Shown here piece after piece: positions 32,774-44,915 of a stretch of DNA of 64,000 nucleotides (positions within the stretch are counted from its first letter, which is position 1; the number at the start of each line of letters is the position of its first letter). Source of the DNA: Podospora comata (Eukaryota; Ascomycota; Sordariomycetes; Sordariales; Podosporaceae); NCBI GenBank assembly GCA_017354895.1, contig CP071498.1:3968001-4032000 (forward strand), written 5' to 3'. The translations under genes and the position numbers were made by a program. The notes beneath the pieces were generated by a model. That model was not told the DNA's origin. It did not search any database and worked only from the letters and a program-made list of their open reading frames with translations.

Positions 32774-34424
32774 TTAATGATGGGCGCTGAAGAGTGCATT
32801 CATCGCCAGGCAAACAACCATGACGCAGGCACCGTAAATCGAAAGACCCAGAGCCATCTTGCGAATCAGCCCCGTCTCCAAGTGCTCCAAATCCCACCTC
32901 CACTTTTTGGATCTCCTCCTGCCACCGCGTCCGCTGATCACGCTCCCCAAGCTGGCAACACTGTCCAACAAACCAGATCCAGTGACCACAGCACTCTCTT
33001 CGTCGTCGTCGTTGTCATCGGCAGAATACTCGGCATCGTCGTCCTCCTTGGTCAAACGCTGGTGAAAGATACTATCCGGATCGCTAATCTTGTAGTAAAA
33101 TAACCCCGGCAGGATGAACGAGATGGCCGTCGAGCCTGTGCTACCGACATAGGCCAACACAGTGTCCAGCGTCTCGACGCTGAGCGCGGTGAAATAGCTA
33201 AGCACCAGAATGACGCTGGTAATGAGGGCAAAGCGAAGCTCCGACATGGCAACCACAGGTGCCCCGTGGCTATCCAGGGCGCCACCGCCGGCAGCTCCTC
33301 CTGAGGGAAGAAGGGGTTGGCTTCCGGTTCCGCCGCCCGATGGACGCGAACTTCCGGGACGCCAGCGCAGTACCGCGTCGATCGAGGCACGGCACGGGTG
33401 GATTTGGAGAGGAATGCTGAAGGTGACGAGAATGACAATAGCGGCCTTGGCGATGGTGGAAGCAATCGAGGGCGGGTACATGCTGACGATGTTGCCCTTG
33501 ACCTCGTTGCCAAAGGTAAGGTAGCCGGTAATGGCGACCAGGACGTAGATGGAGGCAGCAGATCCGATGCTGGATCCGATGACGCCAACGATACTGGCGG
33601 GGGAATTGTCCTTGATCTCGTTCACGATAGAAAACATCTAGACAGCGTTAGACATGGAGTCGGGTAGCCGCATTCTAGTGGGAAGACATACATTCTGGTG
33701 GCAAGTGTAGGCAAAGATCATGACTGGTAGGCTCCTCAGCGCAGCTGTTGGGCCCTCCCAGGTGACCCAACGAATGTCCCGATTGTTTGGTACCTCATCA
33801 GCGCCAAAGTGGTACACGACCAGAATGACCAAGTACCCAATCGAAAGCAAGGCAACAATGCTGGTGTACTTGAGCGAGTCTAGCTTTTTGGGGAAGCTGA
33901 GCGGTATGATAAAAACCAAGAAAAAGACAGTTATCCAGAACTTCCGGTCCGCAAGGAAGGGCAGCCCACTGTCGACACTCCCAAAGGCCTCGGCAACGCC
34001 GGGCATCAGGTCTCCGATGATGATCATGTACGAAACACCAACTCCAAAGCACTTGATGGCGATGGCGGCGTCAAACACCACGGCGGCGTTGGGATACGTG
34101 ATCTGCGAGAGCGCAAAGAAGGACGAAGTTCCCCGATCGAGGTAACGTGCGCATCGTGACTGGAGGTACAAGCCAAACGCCGATGTCAAGCCGCACCACA
34201 CAATTAACAGCGCTCCCCATAGTACACCAAAATGCGACATGGCGCCGGGCATGGCGAGTGTTCCGGCGCCCACAATGGTGTTCAGCAGGTTGATATTGCT
34301 GCTCATCATCGAGGCGTTGCCTCCACCCAACTTGGGGCTCCGTGTACGGCGGTGTCTAGGACCGGAGAGTCAGCAATTCCCAATCCACAACCTGAGGAAG
34401 CTTGCGATATACTTACTGCGTCAT
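32774..34424 (-). CDS. vacuolar-type amino acid transporter (Avt/SLC38 group)
   Basis: Amino acid/proton antiporter or symporter of the AAAP superfamily, probably of the vacuolar membrane (Avt5-7 type). Three exons on the minus strand: 34424-34417 (8 nt), 34355-33692 and 33637-32774; 511 aa. After a short basic N-terminus the first helix is SSNINLLNTIVGAGTLAMPG, the family hallmark of substrate-binding glycines. FGVLWGALLIVWCGLTSAFG and VGVSYMIIIGDLMPGV follow. The second junction gives VMIFAYTCHQNMFSIVNEIK, another strongly conserved block, then VAITGYLTFGNEVKGNIVSM. A Ser/Gly-rich loop and an acidic loop (about 430-450) precede the last helix. About 11 helices are expected. The 8-nt first exon (MTQ) is unusually small but its splice sites are good (GTAAGT; ...CTAG) and it supplies the only nearby ATG in frame. 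Substrate unknown. Confidence 0.92.
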
Positions 34425-35249
34425 GGCAGCGGTTGAACCTCCAGGAACAAAACTATCCACTGTAGAATACCCAGTCATCGCAGGACAACTTGTATCCGAG
34501 TTGTCCAGACTTCTCAACAATAATCAACGATCGTATAGATGTAGCAGTGCTGTCGGGGAGGGGGGGGAGGTTGTGATGGCGGAATGGCAACGGATCTACG
34601 CTCGATTTTGCGGCCGTCGTCTTTCAATGGTTATCAGGGTCTTCGAAACCAGGCAGCCATCGCGGGAATCCCTTTGTTGGCAGTTGACCGCTGGAGTAGG
34701 CGTCCTCACGGAGCGTCTCTCGAGGAGTGACCTGAGCGTTCGGTGTGTCGACAAGAGATGGGGTAGTAATGATACTCGATTGCCTGACGCAGGCGGTCGC
34801 TGTTGTATGGTATCGCGGGAGGTTTTTCCTCGTCGTCGTTGTCGTCGTATGCGCTGAGGTGAGGTGAGCAAAAGAGGAAGAAGGGGGCCAACAAAAGCCG
34901 GGGGCCTGGACAGGAACAGGGTGGTTGTCTCGGAAAGTCGGCCAATTACAATCGCCACAAAAAATAAAATTGGGGCTCCACGTCACGCGAGCCGTCAACC
35001 CGCTCGCTAACCATCAGCCTTACAATAGCGATAACGGGGACTGACCGCCCATCACAAGCCACGCCCGTTGCATTGGTAAATACCACCAAGTAAATACAAC
35101 CGGTAACCACGCCGTCGTTTGCCCCGTCTCTCTCTCCCTTCCCTGGTCAAGAGTCTCCAATTGGTCAACATCGCGTCACGCACTGCACCAGGCGGACAAC
35201 TGTCAATTCTCCAGAAACATCACACCTCGGTTCGGCAACCCGCGACGTC
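34425..35249. promoter_or_regulatory. divergent promoter region, amino acid transporter / ro-10
   Basis: About 825 bp between divergent starts, with a G-rich run at 34560-34570. No gene is recognised; it should hold both promoters. Confidence 0.45.
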
Positions 35250-35949
35250 ATGGACGACACGCTGGACAAGACAACGCTGTCGACGATTGAGCTGCTCGAA
35301 GCTCGTCTGTTGCGCATTGAGCACATTCTCTTCGGCCCCACGACAGCTTCAGCCCAACCACCATCCGAGTCAGCATCCACGTCTCTGGCTGAGCTCGAAC
35401 AGCGGTTTTCTCTCCTGCTTCGACACATGCGTGTTTACGCCGAGATCCTCAAGATCTGTATGTTCCTGTCCCCACCATGCCCTCCTGAACCCTCTTCTCT
35501 TCACAAGGCTTACACGTCGTCTAGACAAATACCAGCCCTCTTTCTTCCAACCACCACCGTCCAATCCCAATGCTCCTTCAGAAAACACACCACCGATCGA
35601 TCTATCCCCGGAAGCGGTTCGAGCGACTGTGCTATCATATGCGTCTCAGTTCCCGTCGACAGCGTCAGCCCTGACTGCAGTGACATCCGACACGCCTATC
35701 CCCGACGCGAAACTGAGTGCCGAGCTGGCCTCCTTACTGCCCAAGATGAAGGGTATTCAAGCAACACAGATGGCGCAGGAGGCTGAGATCGCTGAGCTGC
35801 GGGCAAGGAGCGAACGAGTAGTCAAGGCATGGTATGAAGGGGGCGTTTTGAGGTACGGCCGCTTCGTGGCTGATCACGAGGGGAGATTGGAAAAGGTGGA
35901 AAGAGGTCTGCGGAGGATCGAGAAGGAAAGGGAGGAACCGCCGCTTTGA
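35250..35949 (+). CDS. ro-10: dynactin p24 subunit, RO-10-like nuclear distribution protein
   Basis: Structural subunit of the dynactin shoulder, needed for dynein-driven nuclear positioning in hyphae. Two exons: 35250-35457 and 35525-35949 with a 67-bp intron ending CTAG; 210 aa. The N-terminal part (STIELLEARLLRIEHILFGP) and RFSLLLRHMRVYAEILKIYK match the p24 family pattern, which begins with a leucine/arginine-rich helix. The middle (PPIDLSPEAVRATVLSYASQ) and the C-terminal helix (LPKMKGIQATQMAQEAEIAE...RSERVVKAWYEGGVLRYG, ending in RIEKERE) look like coiled coil. I chose the CTAG acceptor because the nearer CACAAG breaks the frame. The family call rests on overall pattern, not a catalytic motif. 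Confidence 0.75.
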
Positions 35950-38900
35950 ACTCGACGACATTATCATCAGGATTGGAACGAAACGGCGATCGATTCCGGC
36001 ATGACTTTGAAGGGATGGGGAAACACCATGGCGATGGGCGCTTGACCCGTTTGGCTATGTTCATGGTTTTCTGGCTAAGTGCTAGGGTATATTTGGCACA
36101 ATGGACACAAGAATCGCGGGGGGCTAGTAACACCGCGGCCACAAGGCTGGGGTATATGGACATGGCAGCGGACCTGGATTGGATGAAGAGAGGCGCCGAT
36201 GATATCTCACAGCAGCTGTAGTCGGAGCAAGAAGCCTACTTTTGGGGAAAAAAGATGTTGTGACGGGGCCCTGCTGTGTCACCCGACAAGTCTCAGTTCC
36301 CCAGCCGGCATTCGCACTCTCCGTGTTTCAAAGCCGCCATTTCAAGCCGCGACCACGCATTTGCCGCGTTACACCTACACCGAAGATCAAGCAAGAGAGT
36401 GGCCTAGCCAGCGCCTAAGAGGTAGACGCTTTTGTATTTAATTTTTATACCGTCACGAATTGGACATCGGCCCGAGAGAGTTCTCCAGGCAGTTTTGCCG
36501 GGGTTGTCTTTTGGGACACGCGCCGACGTTCTGGAAGGGCCATGGATATGGAAAAGGCGGCCGGGCAGTATGACCGACTCGCTGACTTGGCCAGCGTGGG
36601 GAAGGTCGTGATATCGAAAGCCGGTTGGTTACAATATCGACGCCGGTTGGCACCCTGGGCCGCAGGCCGGCAACCCTTCCGGGCCCGGCCATGCAAACTC
36701 CATCTGATGTTCAGCCTGGGCACCAAAAACTTCAGCAGGGGAGGAGCTGGACGCGGTGTTGGGACCCTCCTGGACTCGTTTGTGCTTGCTGTGCGATTAT
36801 GCCAATTGCAGCAAGCGGATGGCGGTGTAGGTCGAGACTTGCCATGCGGGCCACTAGTAATTAATCAATGGAAAGAATTGCCTGATCATGACTATCTAGG
36901 ATTTGATGCTACACTGTGTGCTTGTTGAAAAGCCGGAATCTCCCAGAATTTGCTGATAAATGACCGCCGTTACGACATGACCTTGTATATGAAGAGCAAG
37001 GCCCACTCGATCAAATCGGCGCTAACGCAGGAACCGCGAAACGACTCCATTCCAGGGAAGTTCGTGACGTCGATTGATTCGCAACTTGGAGGTAAAGGTC
37101 CACGTGGATGGTGGACAAAGATAATGGTGAGAAAACCGCTCAACGCCGTGCTGTTGTAACACACACAGTGCCCCCTCTCCGTCGGAGACATTCATTTTCA
37201 CCAGAGCCAACCGCTTCGCCACTTCTCGAAGGTCGTCAACCGTCAACAGTGTCACAACACCACCCGACGTGGTGGACTATGGGCGCAGTTATCAGTCAAC
37301 CACGAAGGTTTGCCTCTGCATTCTTGAAACCGCCATGTCTTTTTCCCCCTCTGCGTCTCTTGCTAATGGTCTGTCTGAAAAGCCGCTCGTCACCGTCGTG
37401 GTGCTCAGGCCGTGCGTTGGTCAGCCAAGAACAAGGGGTTCAGTCAGGGGGGCCGCGCGACACAGCCTGATTTAGAAAGCGACCACCACCAGCCTATCAG
37501 CTCGCGTCACCCTTCCCATTGTTCTGCAACTAAACCTCCCCCCTCGGCTCCTTGAGGTGGTCAGAGCGTCTCCTTTAAGATCGATACGGCGTAATGAATT
37601 GAATTGTTTTCTAGCGTGCCGGGTCGTGTCCATTGTCTAGTCTTCGACGGGGACGTTGAGGCTAAAATAATTCCAGAAGACGTTTGTTTCCAGCTTTGAT
37701 GAATCTGAATCAGCGACCACCCGAAAAGGGCATACGCCCACGATGCAGCTGGTCAATAGGGCGCCGCATTATGGCATCCATAGCTCGGGGCAGAGGTCCA
37801 TCCTGCCGGCCTTTGGCCTTGCGCGGTCGACTGTCAGCAGGGTGAGCTGGACTGTTGAGGGACGGGAATTGAGTTGTCGACCGTTCAAGTTCAGCTGTTA
37901 GACTGCCTTTCAGTCTGTAGGTCGACAGCCCAGAGAGAACAGTTCCCCGCAGATGTCGCCAGTGAATCACCAAAGGACTGGAAAGGATGGAAGGCCACAA
38001 GGCCTGGATAAAATGCTTGGCTCGGCAGGGCACAGCATGGACCACCCATTTTCGCTGCATCCAGGCCCCATCCCGACCAAGCCGGCCAATCCCCGTCAGG
38101 CCTGCACCACACTGCATCCACACCCACTCGCTGGGCTCAGCCAGTGAGAGCAGGCCTCCGAAAAGGGCAGTCTGCAGTGCCCCTTCCCGCCATTGCCCTC
38201 CAACGCAACCATCATTTACCTACCGTACCCTTCCCCCCTCATCCCTCTTTTTTCCCGCCTCTTCTCACCATTTTGACCGACCCCTTCGCTTCTTCACCAC
38301 CACCCGACGGCCGACCATCGTCACCACCTCACCCTCTGCCCGACCGACTTCCCTCAACAGTCCCTTACGACACACGATCGGAGCACGCCGGCCGGAACTG
38401 CGATTGCGACACGACAGGCTACCTACTTGAAGATAGGACAGGACAGGACCACTGGACTGAAGGGGGAAAAAAGCGGAGGATTCTGAGACACCGAAGGGTT
38501 TTTTCGTTGTTGTTTATTATTCTTTTTTCTCTTCGGCTCTCGACATTCTGTCATGACAATTGGCGGTCCTGTAATTGCGACCACTATTACCTACCTACTA
38601 AGGTGCTACGACCCGACCTCCACTATTCCCGGTCCCCGAGCTTTGCTTTAAGTTTCAGCGCGCCGAGACGACGGGCCCCCCGAGCTCGATAGCTACATTA
38701 CCTGCTACCACCTGAGGAACTAGACGCTTGCATTTACCGAAGTCAAAGGCTTCCCTTGCAGCAATCCCCCTCCCCCTCCCCCGAACCCCCCGACGCCGGG
38801 GCTCCCCTTTTTCACGCGACGACGCTTGCGACCTGCAGCTTGTGAATTCCATTCCAACCTAGGCACTGCCCTATCAGGACAGCTGTCTCATGCCCCATCG

Positions 38901-39038
38901 CGAGTCTTGCGTCAATTGAATCGCCACCGAAGCGCGGTTCGCCCTCCTATCACCCTCGACGTCTTTTAATCGCCAGCCCAAGGCCCGCTCGTCCTTATGC
39001 CCAACTACGGCTCACTACACTCGCCATCGCTCAGGAAA
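35950..39038. other. 3.1-kb region upstream of sho1, no gene seen
   Basis: No coding region recognised on either strand. 38220-38350 is strongly pyrimidine-rich, and the last kilobase is probably promoter plus a long 5' leader for sho1, as is common for signalling genes in filamentous fungi. The 3' UTR of ro-10 lies at the left. The frames of 60-180 codons here are low-complexity translations of CT-rich DNA. Confidence 0.45.
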
Positions 39039-40007
39039 ATGGAACAGTCCAGAATTCAGTACGGGCGGAAGCGCCTAAGCCTTGGGAATATCATCGGTGA
39101 CCCATTTGCCTTGGCCACCATCTCCATTGCTTTTGTAGGTACCCGACGCGCTTCCAAGAAACATATCAGTTGCTGACTGTGTTCGACATAGCTTGCCTGG
39201 ATCATTTCCTTCTTCGGTTCCTTGTTTGCCCACATCAATCAGCCACCAAATATCCCCGGAGTCAACAACTCCTTTCCCCTGTATACGTGGTGGGCTGTTG
39301 TGTTCTACTTCTTCCTCGTCGTCGGCGTTTTCATCGTTGTCGCTTCGGACAGCGTTCAGACCTACCATGTCGCCATTGTCGGATACCTCGGTTGCGGGCT
39401 TGTGCTGTCCACATCAGCAGTCCATGGCTTGATCTACTCCAACATTGGCTCTCGTGAGGCGGCTGCCGCCGGCATGATCCTGCTGGCCATGGTCACCATT
39501 GTCTGGATCTTCTACTTTGGTTCGGCCCCGTCGGCAGTGCCACGCGCTTACATTGACTCCTTTGCGCTCGCCAAGGAGTCATCCACCAACCGACAGACGA
39601 TGAACACCGGTTACGGCATTGGCCGCCCCGAGACATCAACCTCGGTCCAGCCCCCACAGATGTACACAGCTCAGCTTAACGGTCTCGAGAACCCATCGCC
39701 TGTAGGAGGCATGCAGTCGTCTGGCATGCGCAACTCTGCTGTCCCCCCGCCTTTCCAGTCAACACTTGGTCAAAAGTCCAACGGCTTGCCAGGAAGCTCC
39801 GATGGGGACATTGCTCCTCCCACCGAATACCCATACCGCGCCAAGGCCATCTACAGCTACGAGGCCAATCCCGAGGACGCCAATGAGATTTCATTCCAGA
39901 AGCACGAAATTCTCGAAGTCAGCGATGTCAGCGGCAGGTGGTGGCAAGCGAGGAAAGAGAATGGCGACACGGGTATTGCGCCAAGTAACTACCTCATTCT
40001 GTTATAG
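39039..40007 (+). CDS. sho1: high-osmolarity sensor Sho1
   Basis: Plasma-membrane scaffold that feeds osmotic and cell-wall signals into the Hog1 and filamentation MAP kinase pathways through Pbs2 and Ste11. Two exons: 39039-39134 and 39192-40007; 303 aa. The cytoplasmic N-terminus has the conserved [20 protein letters not shown], where helix 1 begins and runs across the junction ([15 protein letters not shown]). Three more helices follow ([60 protein letters not shown]). A Ser/Gln/Pro linker then leads to a C-terminal SH3 domain at about 245-303, with ALYDY-like [35 protein letters not shown] and the end YLILL. An in-frame ATG at 38997 would add [15 protein letters not shown] prefer 39039 because the family N-terminus is short, but both are possible. 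Confidence 0.95.
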
Positions 40008-41838
40008 ACGACTGTCGATGGAATGAGAGGCTCAGGAGAGCTTGCAATTCATCACCGCACACTACACTACAGCACACAGCCCAGCACAGCATGATTGGGA
40101 AAACACTCGGCAATTACCGTGGGCGCGCGCACGTACAACATTGTGGATGATTATTTTTTCTGTTTTTTTTTTTTTGGCTTGGTCGTCGGCAATTGACACG
40201 ACACACTGGCCTTTTTATATACCCAGCAAGAGTTTCGGTGCGGGCGGCGGCGGTGGTTCGACGGTGGTCCGGAGTTTGGCGCAGAAAGGGGGACGCTCGA
40301 CTGGGAATCGGACAACAAAACCAATGATTCTCTGGGACGGACAGTTGAAACGGGCGCTCAAAATTGGCGCGCCCGCTGATGCTCGAAGATGCTGAGCTCA
40401 TGGATAGATCACTCTGGCTGCCAGATTGGAGACAGAAAGCATGTCCTTTGACTACGGATGATGCATTGTCTCTTGGTGTTGATATTCAGCGCCTTGGATC
40501 TGTTTGGATTAGGGGGAAAATCAGGGCGGGCGGAGCAAAGAGAATAGAGGGAGAAAAGAGACAGCATAGGAAGGGGCTCTTTGGGTGGGGAAACACTTTG
40601 TCTCCCTCTCTCTTGGACGGGGTTCTGCGTGCCTGACTGCGTGTATGTGTCTGTGTGCCAAGTGTGGGATTAGGCATTGCCAGCTCTCTTGTCTTTTTTT
40701 AATGATATTTCTGGGCTGGGCGGGACTTGGTATTTGTTCTTGTTAAAACACTTGGTTTTCTTTTTTTTCTTTCTTTTTTTTCTTTTTCTTTTCTTCGTAC
40801 CAAAACAGTACCCCCTTGGACGCTAAGCTTTATCTACCACTCTTGAGTCGGACAACCGAACGGCAAAACAAAAGGATGAAGCCTTTTTTAACACCACCTC
40901 ACTTGCTTCAAAAGCTGGGAGTCTGTCGCTTTTTGTCCTTAATGATGTGGTTGGGTTTTGTGTTTCTCGGATAATTCTATGTCGCGATGCTTGACTGGTT
41001 TCGTTCTGTTTCTGTTTCGACGAGTATTCCATGTACGATATTTTGGCTTGGGTTTGACTGGGTATCTTGGGGCATTTGGAACGCCGGGTAGTTCAGAGCT
41101 TGGTTCTGGAATGGGACGAGGAAGAGCTGGCAAAAAGGAACAGGGGTGGAAGATAGGTGGTTAGAAGTCCAGAAGTATATAGGCACGTTTCAAAACATGT
41201 CTGCTTGAGCTTGTTTAAGTGATTTTCGACACCAGCTGCTCCGCTGTTGAGCATCATCTTCTTTCTAATCTAAACCGCAACTGAAGACGGAGCTTCATCA
41301 TCTCCCTTGGCAATTGATCCACCATCCATGGGCTTGCAGCCTCTCTAGCTCTGCTCAATAATGCCATGCTTCTCTTGTCTCTGGCCAGACATCGTCCCCC
41401 TCGTTCAATATTTGCCGATAATATTGACTGCTCAGCCAAACCAGTCACGGCAGCTAGCCGCCTGGTGTTTCCGCACCGAACTTAAGTCCAGAGAGTTGTC
41501 TCGTGTACGAGCCCCTCCATATGAAAACCTCCGAGGCACCACGTTTGTGGCTACCATTGTTCGAGACGTCTTTCCTACCCGCGCTCCATTATGCTGCTCG
41601 TGACCAGGCTCTGAAATATCCTTACAACATTACCCCAAGTCGATGGTGTGTCCAGAAAGACCGCGAACTGGCATAGCTCTGGATCTCGCTGGCCAACTCG
41701 GTAGCAGCATAGTCGACATACTTATGGAAGCCTGTCAAACGCTCTCTCCGTCTCTCAAGACAGAAGATTCGAGAGTCGGTCCCGTTGGGCAGTCCTTTGC
41801 TGCCTTTATTCCTCCCAATCACCAAAAAAAGATGACAA
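40008..41838. other. 1.8-kb convergent intergenic region (sho1 / spc19)
   Basis: Both flanking genes point inward, so two 3' UTRs lie here and no promoter is required. T/CT-rich tracts occur at 40154-40175 and 40755-40795. No gene recognised. Confidence 0.45.
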
Positions 41839-42405
41839 TCAATGTCTCTCAAGCCTCTTCCTCAGCTCCCTCTCCTTCTGCTGCACCTCCATTTCCAACC
41901 TCTCCACGCTGTACTTGAGCGCTTCCTTCCTCTGTGCCACCACCTTGGCCCTCAGCGCCGCTGACCCATCCAACCTGCCCGATCGTGCTGCCTTCAACTT
42001 TTTCTCCCGCTCTCTCTCCTGCTGACGCCTCTGTCTTTCCTGCTGGGCGGAGCTGGCACCCTCGGAAGTGTAGTGCGACAGCCTCCCGGCGTTTAGCTCG
42101 GCTCTGGCTTTGAGCGTTTCTATCCTTCTTGCTTGGCGGTCAATGTTCTTTTCGGCGCGGTCGAGAAGCAGCGAGATAAAGGGTCCGATCTCATCGCGGA
42201 GAGAGGCTTCCGCGGCGGCCAGGGTGGGCTGGGGGATGAGCTCGTAGTGGCGGACGGTCTTGAGGAGGGATGTTAGGCGGGGAAAGTCGGAGATGCCAGC
42301 GTCGAGGGTGGAGACGGAGGATTGAAGGTAGGAGAGGGAGGTTCGGAGTGAGGTAACGCACGAAGCGTAGGAGGGTTGTCGTTGCTGGTAGGATTGGTAG
42401 GCCAT
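41839..42405 (-). CDS. spc19: DASH complex subunit Spc19
   Basis: Part of the fungal DASH/Dam1 ring that couples kinetochores to spindle microtubules. Single exon, 188 aa. The N-terminal block YASCVTSLRTSLSYLQSSVS with DAGISDFPRL and the second block TVRHYELIPQPTLAAAEASL plus DEIGPFISLLLDRAEK are the family signature. A long basic and Gln/Arg-rich C-terminal coiled-coil (RQQEREREKKLKAARSGRLD ... KERELRKRLERH) follows. The frame is open upstream of 42405 but that part has no resemblance, and MAYQSYQQRQ is the usual short lead-in. It is divergent from the CaaX gene. Confidence 0.93.
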   Translation of the reverse strand: MAYQSYQQRQPSYASCVTSLRTSLSYLQSSVSTLDAGISDFPRLTSLLKTVRHYELIPQPTLAAAEASLRDEIGPFISLLLDRAEKNIDRQARRIETLKARAELNAGRLSHYTSEGASSAQQERQRRQQEREREKKLKAARSGRLDGSAALRAKVVAQRKEALKYSVERLEMEVQQKERELRKRLERH

Positions 42406-42771
42406 TTTTTGTTTGTTTACTTGGTGATGGTGTTGGGGAGAGTTGGGTGTTGTTAAGCAAAGCGTGGTGGGGGCAACCTTCTTGGCCATGCACAGACCAC
42501 CACACGCTTGGCTGGTAGCTTTCCTCCAAGTCCACACCTTGAACCGTTCCAGCTGTTACAACCGTGACAATGGCGCCTTTGTCAGTCGAGTTTACTGGCG
42601 TTCACAGCTCAGATGACAGCGCCACAGACCAGCCAGAGGAAGAATGGTTCAGGCAGCCAGCATGATAAATTCTCTGCATGAGCAACGTCCGTTTGGTGGT
42701 TGCTGTTCTCTCCCATCATCACACCACCCTAGCAGTCCTCTGCTTTTATCAGCACAACACCACTTTCCAAG
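42406..42771. promoter_or_regulatory. divergent promoter region, spc19 / CaaX gene
   Basis: About 365 bp between divergent starts. Position alone supports promoter function for both. Confidence 0.45.
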
Positions 42772-43308
42772 ATGGCACACAAAGACCCGTCACCAGAGAG
42801 AGCCGCGAAGCGGGCGACGAACAATAAGAAAGCCGTTGCAGAAATAGTCACTGAGATGGGCCGCCGCAAGCGAGCATTTCAAAAGACGCCAGAAACCGTG
42901 GAGAAGGCAGAGGAAGCGAAAAGGCCAACGTTGCCGTTGTCGCAAAGACAACCCAAAGAATTGCTTCCAACACTGGATGTCGTTTCCTCTCTTCACTTCT
43001 ACCCTTCGGATTCCCCAAAGACTTCCAAGTCGGAGCCGACCAAGGACAAGGGAGACGCACCAGCCCCGTCGCCATCCTCACGACGGTCGAAGCTCGAGAG
43101 CGAAAAGTTAGCTTTGGCTCAGAAGCTATCCAAAGGGGAGATCACGCCGGCGGAATACGAGAGAGCGATGTGTCTGCTCTGGGACCGGCCCAAGCTGTGT
43201 GCGGACAGGGAATGGGCCATCATCGGTTCTGATGGGCCATCTGACGAGAACGAGAACACCGTCGACGACAGCAACCAGCAGAACGGCGGGCGCTGCGTGT
43301 TGATGTGA
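42772..43308 (+). CDS. hydrophilic protein with SHOCT-like motif and CaaX box
   Basis: Single exon, 178 aa, no signal peptide or membrane helix. The N-terminal half is very basic (AKRATNNKKAVAEIVTEMGR RKR region), followed by a Pro/Ser/Lys-rich linker. Around residues 115-140 the helix pair KLALAQKLSKGEITPAEYER resembles the SHOCT (short C-terminal) oligomerisation motif. The tail is acidic and Asn-rich and ends GGRCVLM; CVLM is a proper CaaX sequence, so C-terminal prenylation is predicted. The gene has its own start in good context (AAGATGGC), a divergent promoter with spc19, and codon use that looks coding. No named family recognised. The whole could be a membrane-tethered regulatory protein, which is inference from the tail and the basic N-terminus. 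Confidence 0.75.
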   Translation: MAHKDPSPERAAKRATNNKKAVAEIVTEMGRRKRAFQKTPETVEKAEEAKRPTLPLSQRQPKELLPTLDVVSSLHFYPSDSPKTSKSEPTKDKGDAPAPSPSSRRSKLESEKLALAQKLSKGEITPAEYERAMCLLWDRPKLCADREWAIIGSDGPSDENENTVDDSNQQNGGRCVLM

Positions 43309-44915
43309 TGGTCCCGTCTTCACATGGTTCAATTCTCGGACGTTTTTCATGGGTCCGGGGAGCTGAGCTTGAACTGGAGAAGACGAACGAGTCGGCAACC
43401 GGCAACAACGGTTGGGGGGGGGGGAGCTCGGACTTGGATAGCGCTTCTCTATCTACACTAGCTCTCGCTACCCCAGACTTGGCACAAACTTGCGAATGGA
43501 GTCAAGCATCCCCAGCGACCCAATGCGCTGGGAGGAAGTGCGCTAGCAGGGACCGGCCTCAACCCCGCAGCGTTTGTCAGTTGTTGTTCAGGCCCAGACA
43601 GGCATCGAGGATGAACGAGGTGGATTTTTTTATCAATCAGCTGGGAAGAGGCGAGAACGGCATTTGATTTTGGCAAGGTGGGAGGGACAGCTTGGATGGC
43701 TTGGACGGCTTGGACGGCTTGGACTGCTTGGGATTGTCGGAAATCTTCGGTATCATGCCACAGGTTTCTCGACATGTCAGTTCAAAGTTTTTGTCTTTTC
43801 TCATACAGAGTAATTCGTCTAAATCAAATAGATGCCTTATCGCTTCAACAAGATGGCTTGGAAAAGTGTAGGTACATCTGATGTGTGAATTCGGAGAAGC
43901 TTACCCACTCTGCTTTCCTTGGTTGAGCCTAGACTCTTATCTCATGCAGCAGTCCAGTCAGCTACTAACACTAGAAGACGTGCCTTCTTGGGGTAGAATA
44001 TTGCTTTATTCTTTGGTTGTCTTCTCCACGACATGCCCAACTGAACGCCTGACTTGGCTGTTGTGTGCTCTCTGGTGCCGAGATATTCAACAGATGAAAT
44101 CAATCTTTGATTATCTACGGGAGGTACCCTCTCAGATCTTCTGTCCAAGTATATTTCTGGCCCCGCATTCTCATCACGTCTAGCCTCCAATACCAATGTG
44201 GGTGAACAGGCTGAAATGGGGTTCCAAAGTCCCGACCACCAATGAAGGTTGACGTCGAAATAATGATACCCCAAGCACATGGCTTAATGACAGGGGTCTA
44301 GATGGATTGGACTTCTTTTGCATACCGCCCCTCACGTCTTCTCCGCATTCGTTTGACTTACAGACTGACAGACAACTCCTCTTCCCCAGATTCTGCTGTC
44401 CAGCATCCAAGCTGGGGTACGAGGGCAAGGGTCATGGTTACAATTTAGTCCAGCCAAGTTGGCTCCGGTCCATTGGCCGCTCGTCTTGTGACCCCGACCG
44501 CTCTGCCATAACTGCAGTGGTTGGGGTCGGCACTTGGGATTCTGATGTTCACGGTAGGGGTATCAACGCCCATCCGGGGTTGCAGACAGAAATATATTAA
44601 ATGGGACTCTTACCTTCCGAACCTGCCACCCATCCCGCCAACAACTCTGCTATCATCTGCATCCTTAGCTCTGTTCTTTTTACTTGCTGGCTGCAGTGAG
44701 GCAAAGACAGGGGTATCTGTAGAGATACACGGGGTCTTTCTTGGTTCAATCTCTTGTCTCTGCAAACGTGGCATAGATCAGCCTCCTTCCTTTTAGCCAT
44801 TGCTACCGACTCTTTCATCTGAACGCCTCTCTCCGTCCTCTACTCCTTCAAGTCTTACTTGGCACCTTCTCGACATTTTCCTTTCTGACCTCGATCCGGT
44901 CACGACAACAACAAG
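43309..44915. other. 1.6-kb region upstream of sugar transporter
   Basis: No gene recognised. It contains a G-run at about 43411-43423 and a minisatellite at 43690-43730, and the last few hundred bases should be the transporter promoter and leader. Confidence 0.45.
43690..43730 (+). repeat. 9-bp minisatellite (GCTTGGACG)
   Basis: About 4.5 tandem copies of a 9-bp unit, GCTTGGACG, with one or two changes per copy. In a gene-free stretch. Confidence 0.85.
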
